A stretch of 64,000 nucleotides of DNA from Mastigamoeba balamuthi (taxonomy: Eukaryota; Evosea; Mastigamoebida; Mastigamoebidae): assembly GCA_902651635.1 (NCBI GenBank), contig CACRSC010000011.1, positions 212,926 to 276,925 of the forward strand, in the 5' to 3' direction. Numbering within the stretch: the first letter of the stretch is position 1; each line of letters opens with the position of its first letter. This document shows, in pieces, positions 31,299-43,357 of the stretch. Below the pieces are notes generated by a model. It searched no databases and was not told the DNA's origin. It saw nothing but the letters and a program-made list of their open reading frames with translations. The position numbers and the translations under genes are program-made.

Positions 31299-32102
31299 AT
31301 GAGCGTTGTTCGGGCTGTGCTGTTCGACGCGTACGGGACGCTCTTCGACGTGCAGAGCGTCTCGCGGGCAGCCGAGAGGCTCTTCCCGGGCCACGGGGCA
31401 GCCGTCTCCACGCTCTGGCGCCAGAAGCAGGTCGAGTACTCGCTGCTGCGCTCCGCCGGCCACGTCTACACCGACTTCAGCCACGTCACCGCCGACGCCC
31501 TCTCCTACACCCTTGCTGCCATCCTCCCCGGGACTGCCATACCGTACACTGCTGCGCTCCTTCCCTGAATAACCGGTCCAGAACCGAACGGGGCGAGGGG
31601 GAAAAAAGCGGTTATGCGGTCCGTTCTGACGACCCGCCGAACCGATCACCGCAGGGAGTCGAAGGAACAGGAACTGATGGACGAGTACAAGAGGCTCGAC
31701 GCGTTCGACGACGTTGTGCCGGCGCTCGCGGAGCTGCGGGCGATGGGCGTGCCGCTGGGCGTCCTCTCCAACGGCACGCAGCCGATGCTCGACGCCGCCG
31801 TGGCCAGCGCCCGCCTCTCGGGCCTCCTGAGCCACGTCATCAGCGCCGACGACGCGGCGCAGTTCAAGCCGTCGGCAGAGGTCTACGCGCTGGGCACGGG
31901 GCGGACGGGGCTCGCGGCGCCCGAGGTGCTGTTCGTGTCGAGCAACGGCTGGGACGTCGCCGGCGCCACGTGGTTCGGCTACACGACGTTCTGGGTCAAC
32001 CGCCGCGACGCGCCCGTCGAGCACCTGGGCGCGCTGCCCCGCGCCGTCGGCCGCACGCTCGCCGACGTCGTCCAGTACGTCAAGCAGCACCACGGCAAGT
32101 GA
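31299..32102 (+). CDS. Type II haloacid dehalogenase-like HAD hydrolase
   Basis: Exons 31299-31543 and 31655-32102 (phase 2 join) give 230 residues. The HAD motifs are complete: nucleophile Asp in VLFDAYGTLFDV, motif II LSNGTQPML, Lys in QFKPSAEVYALG, and motif III/IV VSSNGWDVAGATWFGYTTFWVNR. The SSNGWD and W-N-R pattern is that of (S)-2-haloacid dehalogenases, a mainly bacterial group that removes halide from short 2-haloacids. Substrate is not proven by sequence. The intron shows the gene is integrated in this genome; a bacterial origin is possible. Confidence 0.9.
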
Positions 32103-32429
32103 GTCTCCTGAGACGCGCTGCATCGCAGGGCTACCTCGCATGGTGGCCTCCTCTTGGGGTAGGGAGGCTTCTGAGTAGCGGGAGAGGAGAGAGAGCTCCG
32201 TGTGCTGAGCACTGAACTGGATATATGGGCGGCATAAGCTCATTCGGCCAGAACCTGGCAGAACACAGCAGCGGGATCAGAGCATGCCACGTGAATCCCT
32301 CTGTTCTCTTTGGTGCACACAGTACAGGGCACAGGTAATCGATACCGTGCACGACGGTCAGATACCCGGGACCACGAATGGCACGGCAACGAAGAGCCAG
32401 GCGCATTTCACTTGAATCGCCCGCGCCAA
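32103..32429. other. Intergenic
   Basis: GGATATAT (about 32219) is TATA-like. No coding pattern. Confidence 0.4.
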
Positions 32430-33256
32430 ATGGACGAGACCGAGGGACTCGCAATGCTCAAGAGGCTGCGCCACTTCGCCCGCAGGCGCTGGTCCTTCAT
32501 CCAGAGGGAGAAGAGGGCCGCCGAGCGCTCCCCCGAGGTCCAGCGCGCGTCTCTGCTCGGCCGCGTCTCGGAGCTGCGCGGCGGGGCCGACCCCTTCGTC
32601 CTGCGCAGGGCCGCCACCGAGTCCTCCATGCTCACGCGCCACGCGCTGGCCACCATGGTGCCCTCCGTGTGCGCCCTCTTCGCGCAGAGCGTCCGCGACG
32701 AGGTGACCACGCTCGTGATGGTGCACGGATTTACTGTTGCGTCAGCGGGTCTCTGAGGGCCGTGTTTTGCCAGGGGCTCGGGTCGCCGACGGAGCTCAAC
32801 TCGATGACGCTGGCGAGGCCGGCCGTCAGGGAGTTCATCGAGTGGTGGCGCACGACCGGCAGGAAGCCCACGCTGGACGCGTCGCACATCACGGTGCTCA
32901 CAACCTACGTCACTGGTCAGCTCTACGGGCCGGCGCGCAACCGAACCGGCTCACCACAGGAACAACACTCATCTTATGTGTCGCGCTGCGCAGGGGTTGA
33001 GCGGGCGCGGGGGCAGTGGAAGGCTGCGCGGCACGACGCGACGGACCAGTGGCGCAGGGTCAACGGGCACATGGGCTTCGGGGACATCGCCGCCGAGGTG
33101 GTGCTGAGCGTCCTGACGCTGGGCATCTGGCCGCTCTTTGTTCTGCAGACGTACGTGGCCAGCGTGCACCCGATGGCCCTGCGCCGCGAGTACAAGCAGC
33201 AGCGGCAGGCATTCGACCGCTACATCCTGTTGGCGATCGGGCCCTCGAGCCCGTAG
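32430..33256 (+). CDS. Unrecognised protein with one C-terminal hydrophobic segment
   Basis: Three exons (32430-32720, 32774-32915, 32994-33256) keep frame and give 231 residues. The N-terminal 100 residues are rich in Arg and helical in pattern (LKRLRHFARRRWSFIQREKR). The C-terminal part has EVVLSVLTLGIWPLFVLQTY, long enough for one membrane span, then a basic helix. I recognise no family. Consistent splicing and codon use support a real gene. Confidence 0.65.
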
Positions 33257-33296
33257 GAGCGTCCGCCCCCCACCCCCCAGTGACAGAGAGTCCGCT

Positions 33297-35444
33297 TCAC
33301 CAACGGGGGAAGAAACTCTGTTTGTGGTGGAGAAGAAGGTGTTGTTGGTTGAATGTAGTCTGCAGGCGAGAGATTACAGATCCTCGTGCAGTGTCCCGGC
33401 TGTGGTTTCTGGCATCTGCAGTGCTGGGTCGCGCCTGTCGGGTGCTGCCCGTGAGAAGGCGGAAGAGGGAGGGGGAGGGAGGAGCAAATAATTGAGCGTG
33501 CTTGGCAATGTCGAAGGGGATCATGAGCTGGCGCGCGTCGTATTGACGGTAGAGCTCGGCGAGGTCGCTGACGTATTGCACCGGCAGCGAGATGTAGAAC
33601 GTGTTGGAGACGCTGAAGAGCAGGCGCAGCCAGAACGTCGGGTAGACGACGACGAGCCTGATCATGTTGCGCTGGTACTTCTCGGGGAACACTGTGTAGA
33701 CGCTGCGGATCCAGCTGACGCCCGGCTGGTTGTCGCTCTCGACGCTGTGCAGGTACACGAGCGTGTACGGCTGCTCGGCGACGTCGTCCATCACGCGGCA
33801 CATGTACCGCAGGAACTTGTCCAGCGGCAGCACGGGCACCGGCAGGTGGTGTGCTGCGATGACCACGATCGGCCTCTTGTCCGCGTCCACGCCGGCCCTG
33901 TACACGACCTGCAGCGCCTCCACGTCCCTCAGGTCCTCCGTGGCCGCCGCCTTGAGCATGTCGTTGTACGGCGTCGACGGCAGCTCGTCAAACTTGGTCG
34001 CCTGCTGCCTGGGCCTCTGCTGCGGGGCCTGCGCGTGCTGGGCGGGGGCCGCTGCCAGGACCAGCTCCGCGCGTGTGTCGGGGTTCTGCATGCGCTCCAC
34101 GAGCGACGGGGGCGGCTTGTGGACTTCGCTCGGGGCCTCGTCTTCGTCGCTGCCGTAGTCGCTGTCGTCGGCCCCCATGCCCGGCAGGGCGCCGATGCGG
34201 ATCGAGCGCTCGGCCGTCGTCTCCTCGCCCCACTCGTTGCCCGTGTCCTTGGGCAGCATCGACTCTGCCGCGAGCGCCTCGAGGTCGTCGCGCGGCATGT
34301 AGAGCCTCAGGATGTCGAGGTAGAGGCTGCGCCTGCAGCAGCGCGTTTAGAGCGCAGCGACGCCCAATATGCACAGCGGGCGGTGTACTCGGATGGCTTG
34401 CCCAGGCAGAGGACAATGACGCTGAGCTTGTCCGGGAAGTGCTCGAGGAACCTCCTGATGGTCCCTGCAGGGGCGCCCAAGGCGAGCTGAGCAAGCCGGG
34501 CGGACTGGGCCCCGTCCACACAGTTGCAGCGGGGGGACAAAAGGAACCAAAGAACAGCAGCGAGGAGACCGGAAGAGCAAACGGGAGGAGAGCAGATGAG
34601 GCCGAGGGTTGAGGGGGGCAGGCGCAACTGCAGGCGACGTGGGCGCCGAGCTCGAGCGGGTAGTTGCGCTCGGGCGTGTGGATGGGCAGGAAGGCGACCG
34701 AGCGCAGGCCCGCGTCGACGGCGGCCTGCAGCGAGTTGAGGTAGCAGCGGTTGAGGCTGTTGACGGCCGCCGTCACGTACCTCGCGTTGTACCTCGGCCC
34801 CACCGTGTGCACCACGGCCCTGCAGCAGCCCCCCCGCAGAGCAAGGGCCCGTCACTACGCTGCGCGCCAAGGGGAGAGAGAGAGGGCGAGTGGAGTGGGA
34901 TGGGATGCCTGGGCCCTATGTTGTACGCCGGCGTGATGCGCGCCTCGCCCATGCGCAGCGGCGTGACGCCCATCATCGCCAGCTGCAGCTGCTCGCCGCC
35001 TCTCTGCCTGCGGTGCCGCGTGGTCAGCGCCGGGCGATCACACAGAAGGGGGGAGGAGAAGAGAGAAGAGAGTTGGAGTGGTGGGCTGCTGGGCTGCTTG
35101 GGACTTGCCTGATGGCCTCGTGCGCCGTGTTCGTGTCCGACGCCGTCTCGTTCGTCGGGCAGGCCAGCGCGTCCACGACCAGCTCGAGGAAGGGCCCCTC
35201 CCTTGGCGGGCGTCAGCAGCGGGCATGGCGCGCGGGGGTGGAGGGGGAGGTGGGAGTGGGGGGGGAGTCTGTCGTGCCAGACGGCGAGACGTGAGTTGAA
35301 ATCCGCGCGGAACGGGAAGCGCGGGACGATGGGGGCGCTGCTGGGGCCCGAAGGGGTCGGGGTGGCCCTGCGCGTGGCGTAGGACCACCGCGGGAGCGCC
35401 TCTGCGAGCTGGTACTGGTCGCTGTTGGACACGGCGCTCGTCAT
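33297..35444 (-). CDS. GDAP2: GDAP2-like protein: macro domain plus CRAL-TRIO domain
   Basis: Several exons on the minus strand. The start is MTSAVSNSDQYQLAEALPRW (35444), then PFRADFNSRL. The macro domain appears in pieces: LELVVDALACPTNETASDTN, QLAMMGVTPLRMGEARITPA, VVHTVGPRYNARYVTAAVNS, FLPIHTPERNYPLELGAHVA, TIRRFLEHFPDKLSVIVLCL. A linker with AERSIRIGALPG (as PERQIRI in animals) leads to the Sec14-like CRAL-TRIO part: DVEALQVVYRAGVDADKRPI, KFLRYMCRVMDDVAEQPYTL, VYPTFWLRLLFSVSN. This order is that of animal and plant GDAP2. Macro domains bind ADP-ribose; the CRAL-TRIO part may bind lipid or protein. The 3' end is uncertain: the frame stays open past the conserved end (about 33490) to 33297. 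Confidence 0.88.
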
Positions 35445-35720
35445 TCTGTGCCCCACACCCTCGGAGATGTGTCCTCTGCCGCTGCTGGGGGTCAAAAAGA
35501 TTCAGAGATTTGCCTACGCGTTGTTGGGGTGTCCGTCGGTGAAAAGATGCTAAGAGCCTCACTGGGGTCACCGGGGTCGCTGCGAGCCAGAGGCTACACC
35601 AACGACACTCGAGGCTTGCTAGGCATTCTCACGGCTACAGCGACAGAACAGCAGACGAAGTGGGCCTTGGTTGCTGTTCGCTGCTCTCTACAACCGCAGA
35701 GGCCAGCCAGGTGCCGCAGT

Positions 35721-37884
35721 TCAGTACTTCTTGCCCTTGAGGAACCACCTGGGCACGAGGTCCTTCTTGGTCTTCTTCTCCGCGTGCTCCTGGCTGACGT
35801 GCGAGCGCATCTCGGGGTCTCTGTGCACCTCCTCGAAGCACTTGGCGCAGAACCCTGCGTCGCACGCCTTGCAGTTCCTCTCGCTGTCGCTCTTCCAGCA
35901 CCGCGAGCACAGGGGATTCGTCGGCGCCGCCTGGCCTGAGTTCTCCTGCTGCGGCTGCTGCTGGTGCTGCTGCGCCTCGGGCTGCTCGTGCTTGTGCTCG
36001 ACAGCGAACGGCGTGTGGAGGCTCCACCCCGGAGGCAGCAGCTCCGTGACCCTGTCTGTGAGGTCCTTGCGCAGGATGGGGTACGTCGTCTGCCCTGCGG
36101 TGGCCAGCGCGTCAGCCGTCACTGCAAGCGCGGATCGCAGGGAGGCGCACGGGGATCGCTCCACTTGAAGTGGACGACAGCAGCGGGCACCAGCCCCTGC
36201 TGGAAGAACGTGTCCCGGAGGTTGCTCAGCACTTGTACGGGGGGCGTGAGGTCTGTTGCGGCCCCGGTTAGACACAGACGCTGCCAGCCCGCTGCCTCCC
36301 CCACAGGACGCACAGAGCGTGAACTTGATGCTGGGGTCCGCCAGGCAGCCGCGCACAAAGTCGTGGAGGCACGAGAGCGGCTGCTGCGGGTAGAAGGCGC
36401 GCTGGACCTCGATCCTGTCGGGGAACCTCACACGGATCATGCACTGCGGGTGAACGGGCCCGTGAGTGTGCAGCGCGACAGGGAGTCCGTCAAGGCCGCC
36501 AGGGCACCTTCTTGAACTTCTCCCACTTCTTCAGGCGCATCCGCTCGCGCATCTCGTGCGTCAGCAGCATCGAGTTCTCGCGCTCCTCCTCCAGCTTGGC
36601 CCGCTTGATGCCCTCGCCCAGCGACGCGAGGTCCTCGGGCGTCAGGTCGTAGAACTCGTCCGGGATCTCGACTGCCCTCATGCGACGGGAATGTCAGCAA
36701 CGCGCGCACGCGCGGCCGCACTGGCAACGCAGCGCACTCTGGGAGGTGTCCATCGGCTTGTCCGACGGGGCGTAGACGGCGAAGCAGCGCTCGGACTCGG
36801 GGACGTCCGAGGCGGCAGCAGAGGGCTTCTGCTTGGGCTCCTTGGCCTGGTTGTCCAGCTTGACGCGCTTCCACTGGTCCTCCTCGGCCGCCCACCGGGC
36901 GTCCTCCTCCTCGCGCTGGCGCCGCTGGTGCTGCTCGCGGTCGGCCTCGTTGGCCACGTCCATCACGCGCTGGGCCTCGGCGACACGCGCAACGGCCTCG
37001 GCGAACCTGCGCTGCTCCTCCAGCCTCTGCTCCTCCCAAGCCCGCGCCTCCCTCAGCGCCCTCTCCTTCTCTGCAGCCTCGTCCTCGGCCTGCTGCTGCT
37101 GCTGCCGAGGCTCAGGCACCGCCGCAGGGGCGCTGCGGGGCTCGGGCACGGGGACCTCAGGCGCAGCAGCAGCGCTCTGGGGCGCAGCGACCTGAGGGGC
37201 AGCAGCGGGGGCGCTCTTCTGTGCTGCAGCCGCCGCAGCGGCGGCCGCCCGGGCTTCTGCCTGGGCCTGGGCGCGGGCCTGGGAGGCCTGGAGCTCGGCG
37301 ACCGCGGCGTCGGCCTCGGCAGCGGCGGCGGCGAGGCCCTGGGCGTAGGGGACGTCTGTGGGCTTGGCGACGAGCCTGAGCAGCACAGAGCCCGAGCCCG
37401 CGCCGATGTCGTCGAGCGTCGTCGTGGCCAGGGCGGCCCTCCCGGCGACCTCCCTGTTCATGAACACCACGCACGGCCTGCTGTAGGCCCCCTTGGGCCC
37501 CTTCTGCGCGGCCGCCAGCGCCTCGGGCCCCGCGAGCGCCTCGACGTCGGCCCACAGCGGCGCCGCGGCCCTGCAGGTCCCCGTGACGCGCGCCCCCGTG
37601 GGCAGCGCCAGCGCCACCGACACGGCGGCCGCCGCCGGGCGCGGGCCGGCGCGCCGCAGCTGGAGCGCCTGGCCGCTGGCGAGGCCCGCGAGGCGCCAGG
37701 GCAGCGCGAGGTCGAGGGGCTTGGCGTCGGTCGACCGCGTCAGCGCGTGCGACGAGAACGCGGCCGCGGGGACGGCGGCGCGCGCGCACGCGGCGTCGCG
37801 GAGCTGCGCGAGCGTCGTGGAGGGCGTCGCCTTGAGGGCCTCGCGGCGCCCGTCGGGGAGGTACACGGTGACCGTCGTTGACAT
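35721..37884 (-). CDS. ASPSCR1: TUG/ASPSCR1-like UBL-UBX protein with C-terminal B-box-like zinc finger
   Basis: The start MSTTVTVYLPDGRREALKAT (37884) opens a TUG-type ubiquitin-like domain (SHALTRSTDAKPLDLALPWR). A second region follows (CVVFMNREVAGRAALATTTL), then a long Ala/Gln/Glu coiled coil. Further exons give EIPDEFYDLTPEDLASLGEG, the UBX domain (MIRVRFPDRIEVQRAFYPQQ; PPVQVLSNLRDTFFQQGLVP) and a last exon with CSRCWKSDSERNCKACDAGF, CAKCFEEVHRDPEMRSHVSQ. That last part has the Cys/His spacing of a B-box. Family knowledge: TUG binds p97/VCP and controls membrane traffic. The zinc finger is not part of animal TUG as I know it. Head-to-head with the RING gene. Confidence 0.85.
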
Positions 37885-38021
37885 GGGCGGCGCGTATTTC
37901 GGTGTTGGCGGTCACGCGCAGGGCGAGCGGGGAGATTCTGGTATCTCTCTCTCTCTGGCCGATATTTTCGGGGAAAGAAATCTTTGCGATCAAACAACTC
38001 ACTTTTTGCGCTTTACGCGAA
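37885..38021. promoter_or_regulatory. Bidirectional promoter region, TUG/RING
   Basis: 137 bp between divergent starts, with AGATTCTGGTATCTCT (a relative of the Cys-rich gene motif) and GATATTTTCGGGG at 37961. Repeated at 39209-39345 in the second copy. Confidence 0.5.
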
Positions 38022-38201
38022 TGGCACTGCCTTCTGCGCCACCGCTGAGCAGCTCCGCGCTTTCGGGCTCGTCTTTTGCGGGACCGCGCGCCGACTACGC
38101 GGGGGCGGAGATTCTCGGGGACTGCAGGGAGATGGAGCAGCTGTGCACGCAGCTGCTCGACCTCTCCAAGCGGGCACGGCTATCCTCGCTTTTCGTGTCC
38201 C
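38022..38201 (+). CDS. RING gene exon 1, duplicate copy cut by the gap
   Basis: Same sequence as exon 1 of the complete RING gene at 39346, ending at the N at 38202. Probably an assembly duplicate rather than a second gene. Confidence 0.7.
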
Positions 38202-38202
38202 N

Positions 38203-39208
38203 CCTCCTCGGCCGCCCACCGGGCGTCCTCCTCCTCGCGCTGGCGCCGCTGGTGCTGCTCGCGGTCGGCCTCGTTGGCCACGTCCATCACGCGCTGGGCC
38301 TCGGCGACACGCGCAACGGCCTCGGCGAACCTGCGCTGCTCCTCCAGCCTCTGCTCCTCCCAAGCCCGCGCCTCCATCAGCGCCCTCTCCTTCTCTGCAG
38401 CCTCGTCCTCGGCCTGCTGCTGCTGCTGCCGAGGCTCAGGCACCGCCGCAGGGGCGCTGCGGGGCTCGGGCACGGGGACCTCAGGCGCAGCAGCAGCGCT
38501 CTGGGGCGCAGCGACCTGAGGGGCAGCAGCGGGGGCGCTCTTCTGCGCTGCAGCCGCCGCAGCGGCGGCCGCCCGGGCTTCTGCCTGGGCCTGGGCGCGG
38601 GCCTGGGAGGCCTGGAGCTCGGCGACCGCGGCGTCGGCCTCGGCAGCGGCGGCGGCGAGGCCCTGGGCGTAGGGGACGTCTGTGGGCTTGGCGACGAGCC
38701 TGAGCAGCACAGAGCCCGAGCCCGCGCCGATGTCGTCGAGCGTCGTCGTGGCCAGGGCGGCCCTCCCGGCGACCTCCCTGTTCATGAACACCACGCACGG
38801 CCTGCTGTAGGCCCCCTTGGGCCCCTTCTGCGCGGCCGCCAGCGCCTCGGGCCCCGCGAGCGCCTCGACGTCGGCCCACAGCGGCGCCGCGGCCCTGCAG
38901 GTCCCCGTGACGCGCGCCCCCGTGGGCAGCGCCAGCGCCACCGACACGGCGGCCGCCGCCGGGCGCGGGCCGGCGCGCCGCAGCTGGAGCGCCTGGCCGC
39001 TGGCGAGGCCCGCGAGGCGCCAGGGCAGCGCGAGGTCGAGGGGCTTGGCGTCGGTCGACCGCGTCAGCGCGTGCGACGAGAACGCGGCCGCGGGGACGGC
39101 GGCGCGCGCGCACGCGGCGTCGCGGAGCTGCGCGAGCGTCGTGGAGGGCGTCGCCTTGAGGGCCTCGCGGCGCCCGTCGGGGAGGTACACGGTGACCGTC
39201 GTTGACAT
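38203..39208 (-). CDS. TUG-like gene 5' part, duplicate copy cut by the gap
   Basis: Repeats the first part of the TUG-like gene from its start (39208) to the gap: UBL, the CVVFMNREVAGRAAL region and most of the coiled coil, with only isolated differences. The UBX and zinc-finger exons are missing here. Probably an assembly duplicate. Confidence 0.7.
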
Positions 39209-39526
39209 GGGCGAGCGCGTATTTCGGTGTTGGCGGTCACGCGCAGGGCGAGCGGGGAGATTCTGGTATCTCTCTCTCTCTGGCCGATATTTTCGGGGAA
39301 AGAAATCTTTGCGATCAAACAACTCACTTTTTGCGCTTTACGCGAATGGCACTGCCTTCTGCGCCACCGCTGAGCAGCTCCGCGCTTTCGGGCTCGTCTT
39401 TTGCGGGACCGCGCGCCGACTACGCGGGGGCGGAGATTCTCGGGGACTGCAGGGAGATGGAGCAGCTGTGCACGCAGCTGCTCGACCTCTCCAAGCGGGC
39501 ACGGCTATCCTCGCTTTTCGTGTCCC
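38203..39526. repeat. Second copy of the 1.32-kb direct duplication (right of gap)
   Basis: Counterpart of 36879-38201. The sequence after 39526 continues into the complete RING gene; the sequence before 36879 continues into the complete TUG gene, as expected of two overlapping contigs. Confidence 0.85.
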
Positions 39527-40138
39527 GCCCACGGAATCACTGAACTTTTACCGGCAACACGCCTCCAGCACGCTTCTTCTGTGGAGGAGGCAACCACGTA
39601 CTGGAAGCTGCAGGCGAGCAAGGCTACCAAAGCCGTGGCGCTGTCCGAGCACAAGTGCCAGATGCTCGAGCGCGAGGTCGTTGAGCTCAGGGTGCCGAAG
39701 CCATGCGTATACACAGACCCATTCTAACATTGCCACCAGAGAGCGCAGGCAGCTTACGAAGGTCAGATCAGGGCCATCAGAGAACAAGCAGACGCCGAAA
39801 TTGCAGCCCTGAGAGGAAGCCAGACACTCTCGGACACAGATCCCCGTTTACATGATGTCGCACGGCTCAGAAACGGTGCCCCCCTTTCCCTGGATGAGCT
39901 AGTACAGATAGATGCTGGCCTACAAGAGCTACAAAGGAGCGTGACCGAGGCCAAGCAAAGTAGAGTTGCTGAGATCACACATCAGTCCAAATGCAAAGTA
40001 TGCTGGGACAAGGAGTGCAACGTCGTCTTCCTCCACTGCAATCACTGTTGTGTCTGTGCGGACTGCGCGACCCAGTTGCACAGGTGTCCAATATGTCGTG
40101 CACAAATCACATCTGTTGTCCGTGTTCTAAAACCCTGA
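39346..40138 (+). CDS. Coiled-coil RING-finger protein (putative E3 ligase)
   Basis: Exons 39346-39519, 39569-39691 and 39740-40138 join in phase 0 and give about 231 residues. Intron 2 has a textbook branch point (TTCTAACATT). The N-terminal region is Ser/Pro-rich, then a coiled coil (EQLCTQLLDLSKRARL; ATTYWKLQASKATKAVALSE; EGQIRAIREQADAEIAALRG). A C-terminal C3HC4 RING follows: CKVCWDKECNVVFLHC, NHCCVCADCATQLHRCPICR. A C-terminal RING of this type (as in IAP, MIB and LRSAM1 proteins) usually acts as a ubiquitin ligase. Substrate unknown. The gene ends right at the border of the AT-rich block. Confidence 0.85.
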
Positions 40139-43100
40139 ACAAAGAGATTTCCCCCCTCTGCAATTTTTCGGTTTAGAGAGCTATCATCGTGCATCTTCAC
40201 ACAGGAATCAGGCTCGCAGCAGGATACTAACTTTGTGGGATGGGATCAGAAATGTAACTATTTTTTTAATCAATAAGATCTCTCGCCAAGTTGGATTATA
40301 TTATTCCTGGAGTATAGCACACCTTCTACCTTACATAAGAAAGGATTTTGCTTTCACAGTTCTTTCACAGTCAAACAGGGTCAAGGATGCCAAAAGTAAT
40401 TCTCTCTGTCTCACATCTTAAACCATGGGATGTCTGAAGAACACAAGCAGACTGCAGAAGTAAAGCGCCTCTGAAAAACCGAAGAAAAGATTAATCTGAA
40501 GAATATGTACTCAATCCATGCAAACAAAACCACGTGGCACAGCCCAAAGGCCACCTTAAGGACTCATAACCTCGTGGGTTCAAGAAGTCAAATGCTGTTA
40601 CAAGATCATCACCTGGGCAGTTTAAGGCATTTCTGTGGTATGAGACATGTCCTGCAGCCTCACTCTTACCACAGTGCACTCACGTTCAGTGGGGGAAACT
40701 CAGTACATAATCAGTTCATCAACAGGGCCATGATGAAGAGGTTCAACAGTGCCCATCAAAACGACCTCCCTGGTCACATTTTTCGATTGAGAATTGCAAT
40801 TCCCACTTTGTTGGTAGGTTCAAAGAGAGATACGAGAATGCTGATCCCTAGCATTAAAAAGTCTTCATTGCTCTTTTTCACTTGCTGCAAACAGCAAGGA
40901 ACAGAATTCTCATATTATTATGATGCTCTCTACTTCAAGCCTCTTCCACTAAGAGCAACGGTGTGTACCATTTGATTGATATTTCTTGGATATTGCATCG
41001 AAATTTGAGCCTATAGGAGCCCTGAAACATATTAATTAGTTTTTGATCAGAACTGCATGCTGGTCATGAGATTGCAGATAACATTATGTTTGCTCTTCAT
41101 ATCTTAAACTCTGACTTCTACAAGATAGTGTTATTCTGCAAAGATTAATATCTGACTCTCTTTCCAAAAGAACATTATGGACAAAGAGAGTAGTAGTGAA
41201 TGTAAATGTGGTACATTCCAACTTCAGTGAGTATTTCTGGAAGTGCCTAAATTTTTTGTAGAAAACCAGTCCTACACATTCAGCTTGTCTGCAAATTTCT
41301 AAGTCCTTTGAACAAACCGGGCTTCTTTGCAATGCCAGATCTTTCATGTTCATATACCAAAACAAAAGGTACCTTGCCTATTCAAAGAACACTATTCCAA
41401 TTCCTTATCTGGGACTTCTGAGCAAACTGTATTCGTCTTTTCCCATGCTCTATGATGAGTAGTGATTTCAACAATGACTGTACATTATCAAGGTCTACTT
41501 CTTTTGTTCTGAGCTGGACTGTGAAGAGTGATGCCTGGATACCCTGAAATATGCGTATGACTGGTACTTGACATGATTCATGCAAAACAGATTTCTGTAT
41601 CTTTGAAAAGTTTCTTTTTGTTCTAACTCTGTGTGATTACTCTCCTTCCTCCATGTGGGCCTGACCAGTCACAGGATCCAGTATCCCACTTATGCCTTTC
41701 TATTATTGTATCCACTTCAACGTACTTTGTAGCTGTAGTAACAACTATATGTGGGCCTTTCATGTGAACCTGAACAAATCACAATTCACTAATGATCTTC
41801 TATGAGAGTACCATTTTTAGTTCTAGGTATTATCTGAGAGAAATGTCAGAATTTAAATATTAAATTCATAGGGATCAGAATTTATAATTCTATATCCAAT
41901 TTCCTATATAGTTCCATTTTCATATTTAGATTCAAAGCACTAACTAGGGAGCTCGTTTTGATGCAGACTGTCTTACAATCTTCACAAGCTGGGCAAAAGA
42001 GAAAAATATCGGTGAAAAGATGAGACGTTCACAGCTATGAACTGCAACTTTCATAAGAAGGTGCTTGTAATCTCTGAGCCACAGTGTGCCAGTGACAGGT
42101 CTGACAGGTAGCAAGAATGCACAAACACATCATAACAGTGTTCACTATCTTTGCTGACAGCTTCTCCATGAAGTTAATGCTCATCTTCCTGCCTAAGACA
42201 GTCTGACAGTCAGCTGTACCCATTCTGCACTCATTTAACATCTTAGGAAACTCAGAGGGCTAGATGAACAGCAAGGTTTTTACCTCTGGGATGACTCAGT
42301 TCTTCATTCCCGAAATAGAACAGAGGCAAAGGAAGAACAGCACACCAGATGCATCTGCACTTTTTACTACTTAAGGACAATCACAACTCAAGGGCCAACA
42401 GTATCACTCTTCGAGCTCTTCAGGCTACACATATTGATATTCAGACACTTTCAGCTCACTCGTTCCACATTCTCCAGCCCCTTGACCAAGAGGTCAATCT
42501 GATATACAAGATGGTCTTCGATGAGCTACTCTTGATCCCAGATAGTACTACAGCAGAGATGAGGTGTAAGACTTTTCTTTAAATTAAAACTCTTCGGTCT
42601 TATCTTCTTCTCAGCTTTTTAAAGGTGCTTTATGTGGGTAGTGAATCCATTTTCATTTCAAAGGTGCTTTATGAAGCTTTTACATGCCAGGCCCACTTGC
42701 CTTCACAGTGGTAGAAGCTTTGTCAGAATGCCAGATAACCTTCAGTAATTCTCTTCATTGCTCAGCCTGAAAAGGACTGGATCTTAATATATGGAATGGA
42801 TATGTGTAACTTACTGCAAATAGGTGAAATATGGCCAATCTGCCTGAAGAACAGATCACAGAGTTACAAATTGTGTAAATGGAAACTGTGACAGAAACCT
42901 GGATAGACTGATCAGAATTTAAGAAGCTGCCTTTGCTATTATGGGATTTGCCTAATAACTGCTCATAATTCACAATTGTAGTGGTTATAACTACTTCATG
43001 AATCACATAAATCACATATAGTATCATTATGAAATCATGGCAGGGCCTTGCTTTTATTGAAATGAAAGGGTAGATATCAACAGACTATATGACGGATTAA

Positions 43101-43357
43101 GAGTGAACTTTTTCAAAATAACTGAATCAGAAAAGACTGGATACATAATAACTTATTCATAAATATGATACAGGAAATAACAATGAAAGAAACAAAGAAC
43201 ATAAAAGTAGATCACTAACTATAAAGACTAATTTAGTGAATGCTCTTACAGATTCAGTGAAGCAGAAGAAAATAAACCTGTTCAGTTATAATAATCAAAA
43301 CTTAATAATGTAATCTGTAAAGCTCTTTGAAGAATAATATAAATGATGAATAAATGC

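Larger units (their letters stand above)
36879..38201. repeat. First copy of a 1.32-kb direct duplication (left of gap)
   Basis: This stretch is repeated at 38203-39526 on the other side of a single N at 38202. The copies differ at a few sites (for example GGGCGGCGCG against GGGCGAGCGCG just outside the TUG start, and CTCAGCGCC against ATCAGCGCC). Probably unmerged contig ends, perhaps from two haplotypes. Confidence 0.85.
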
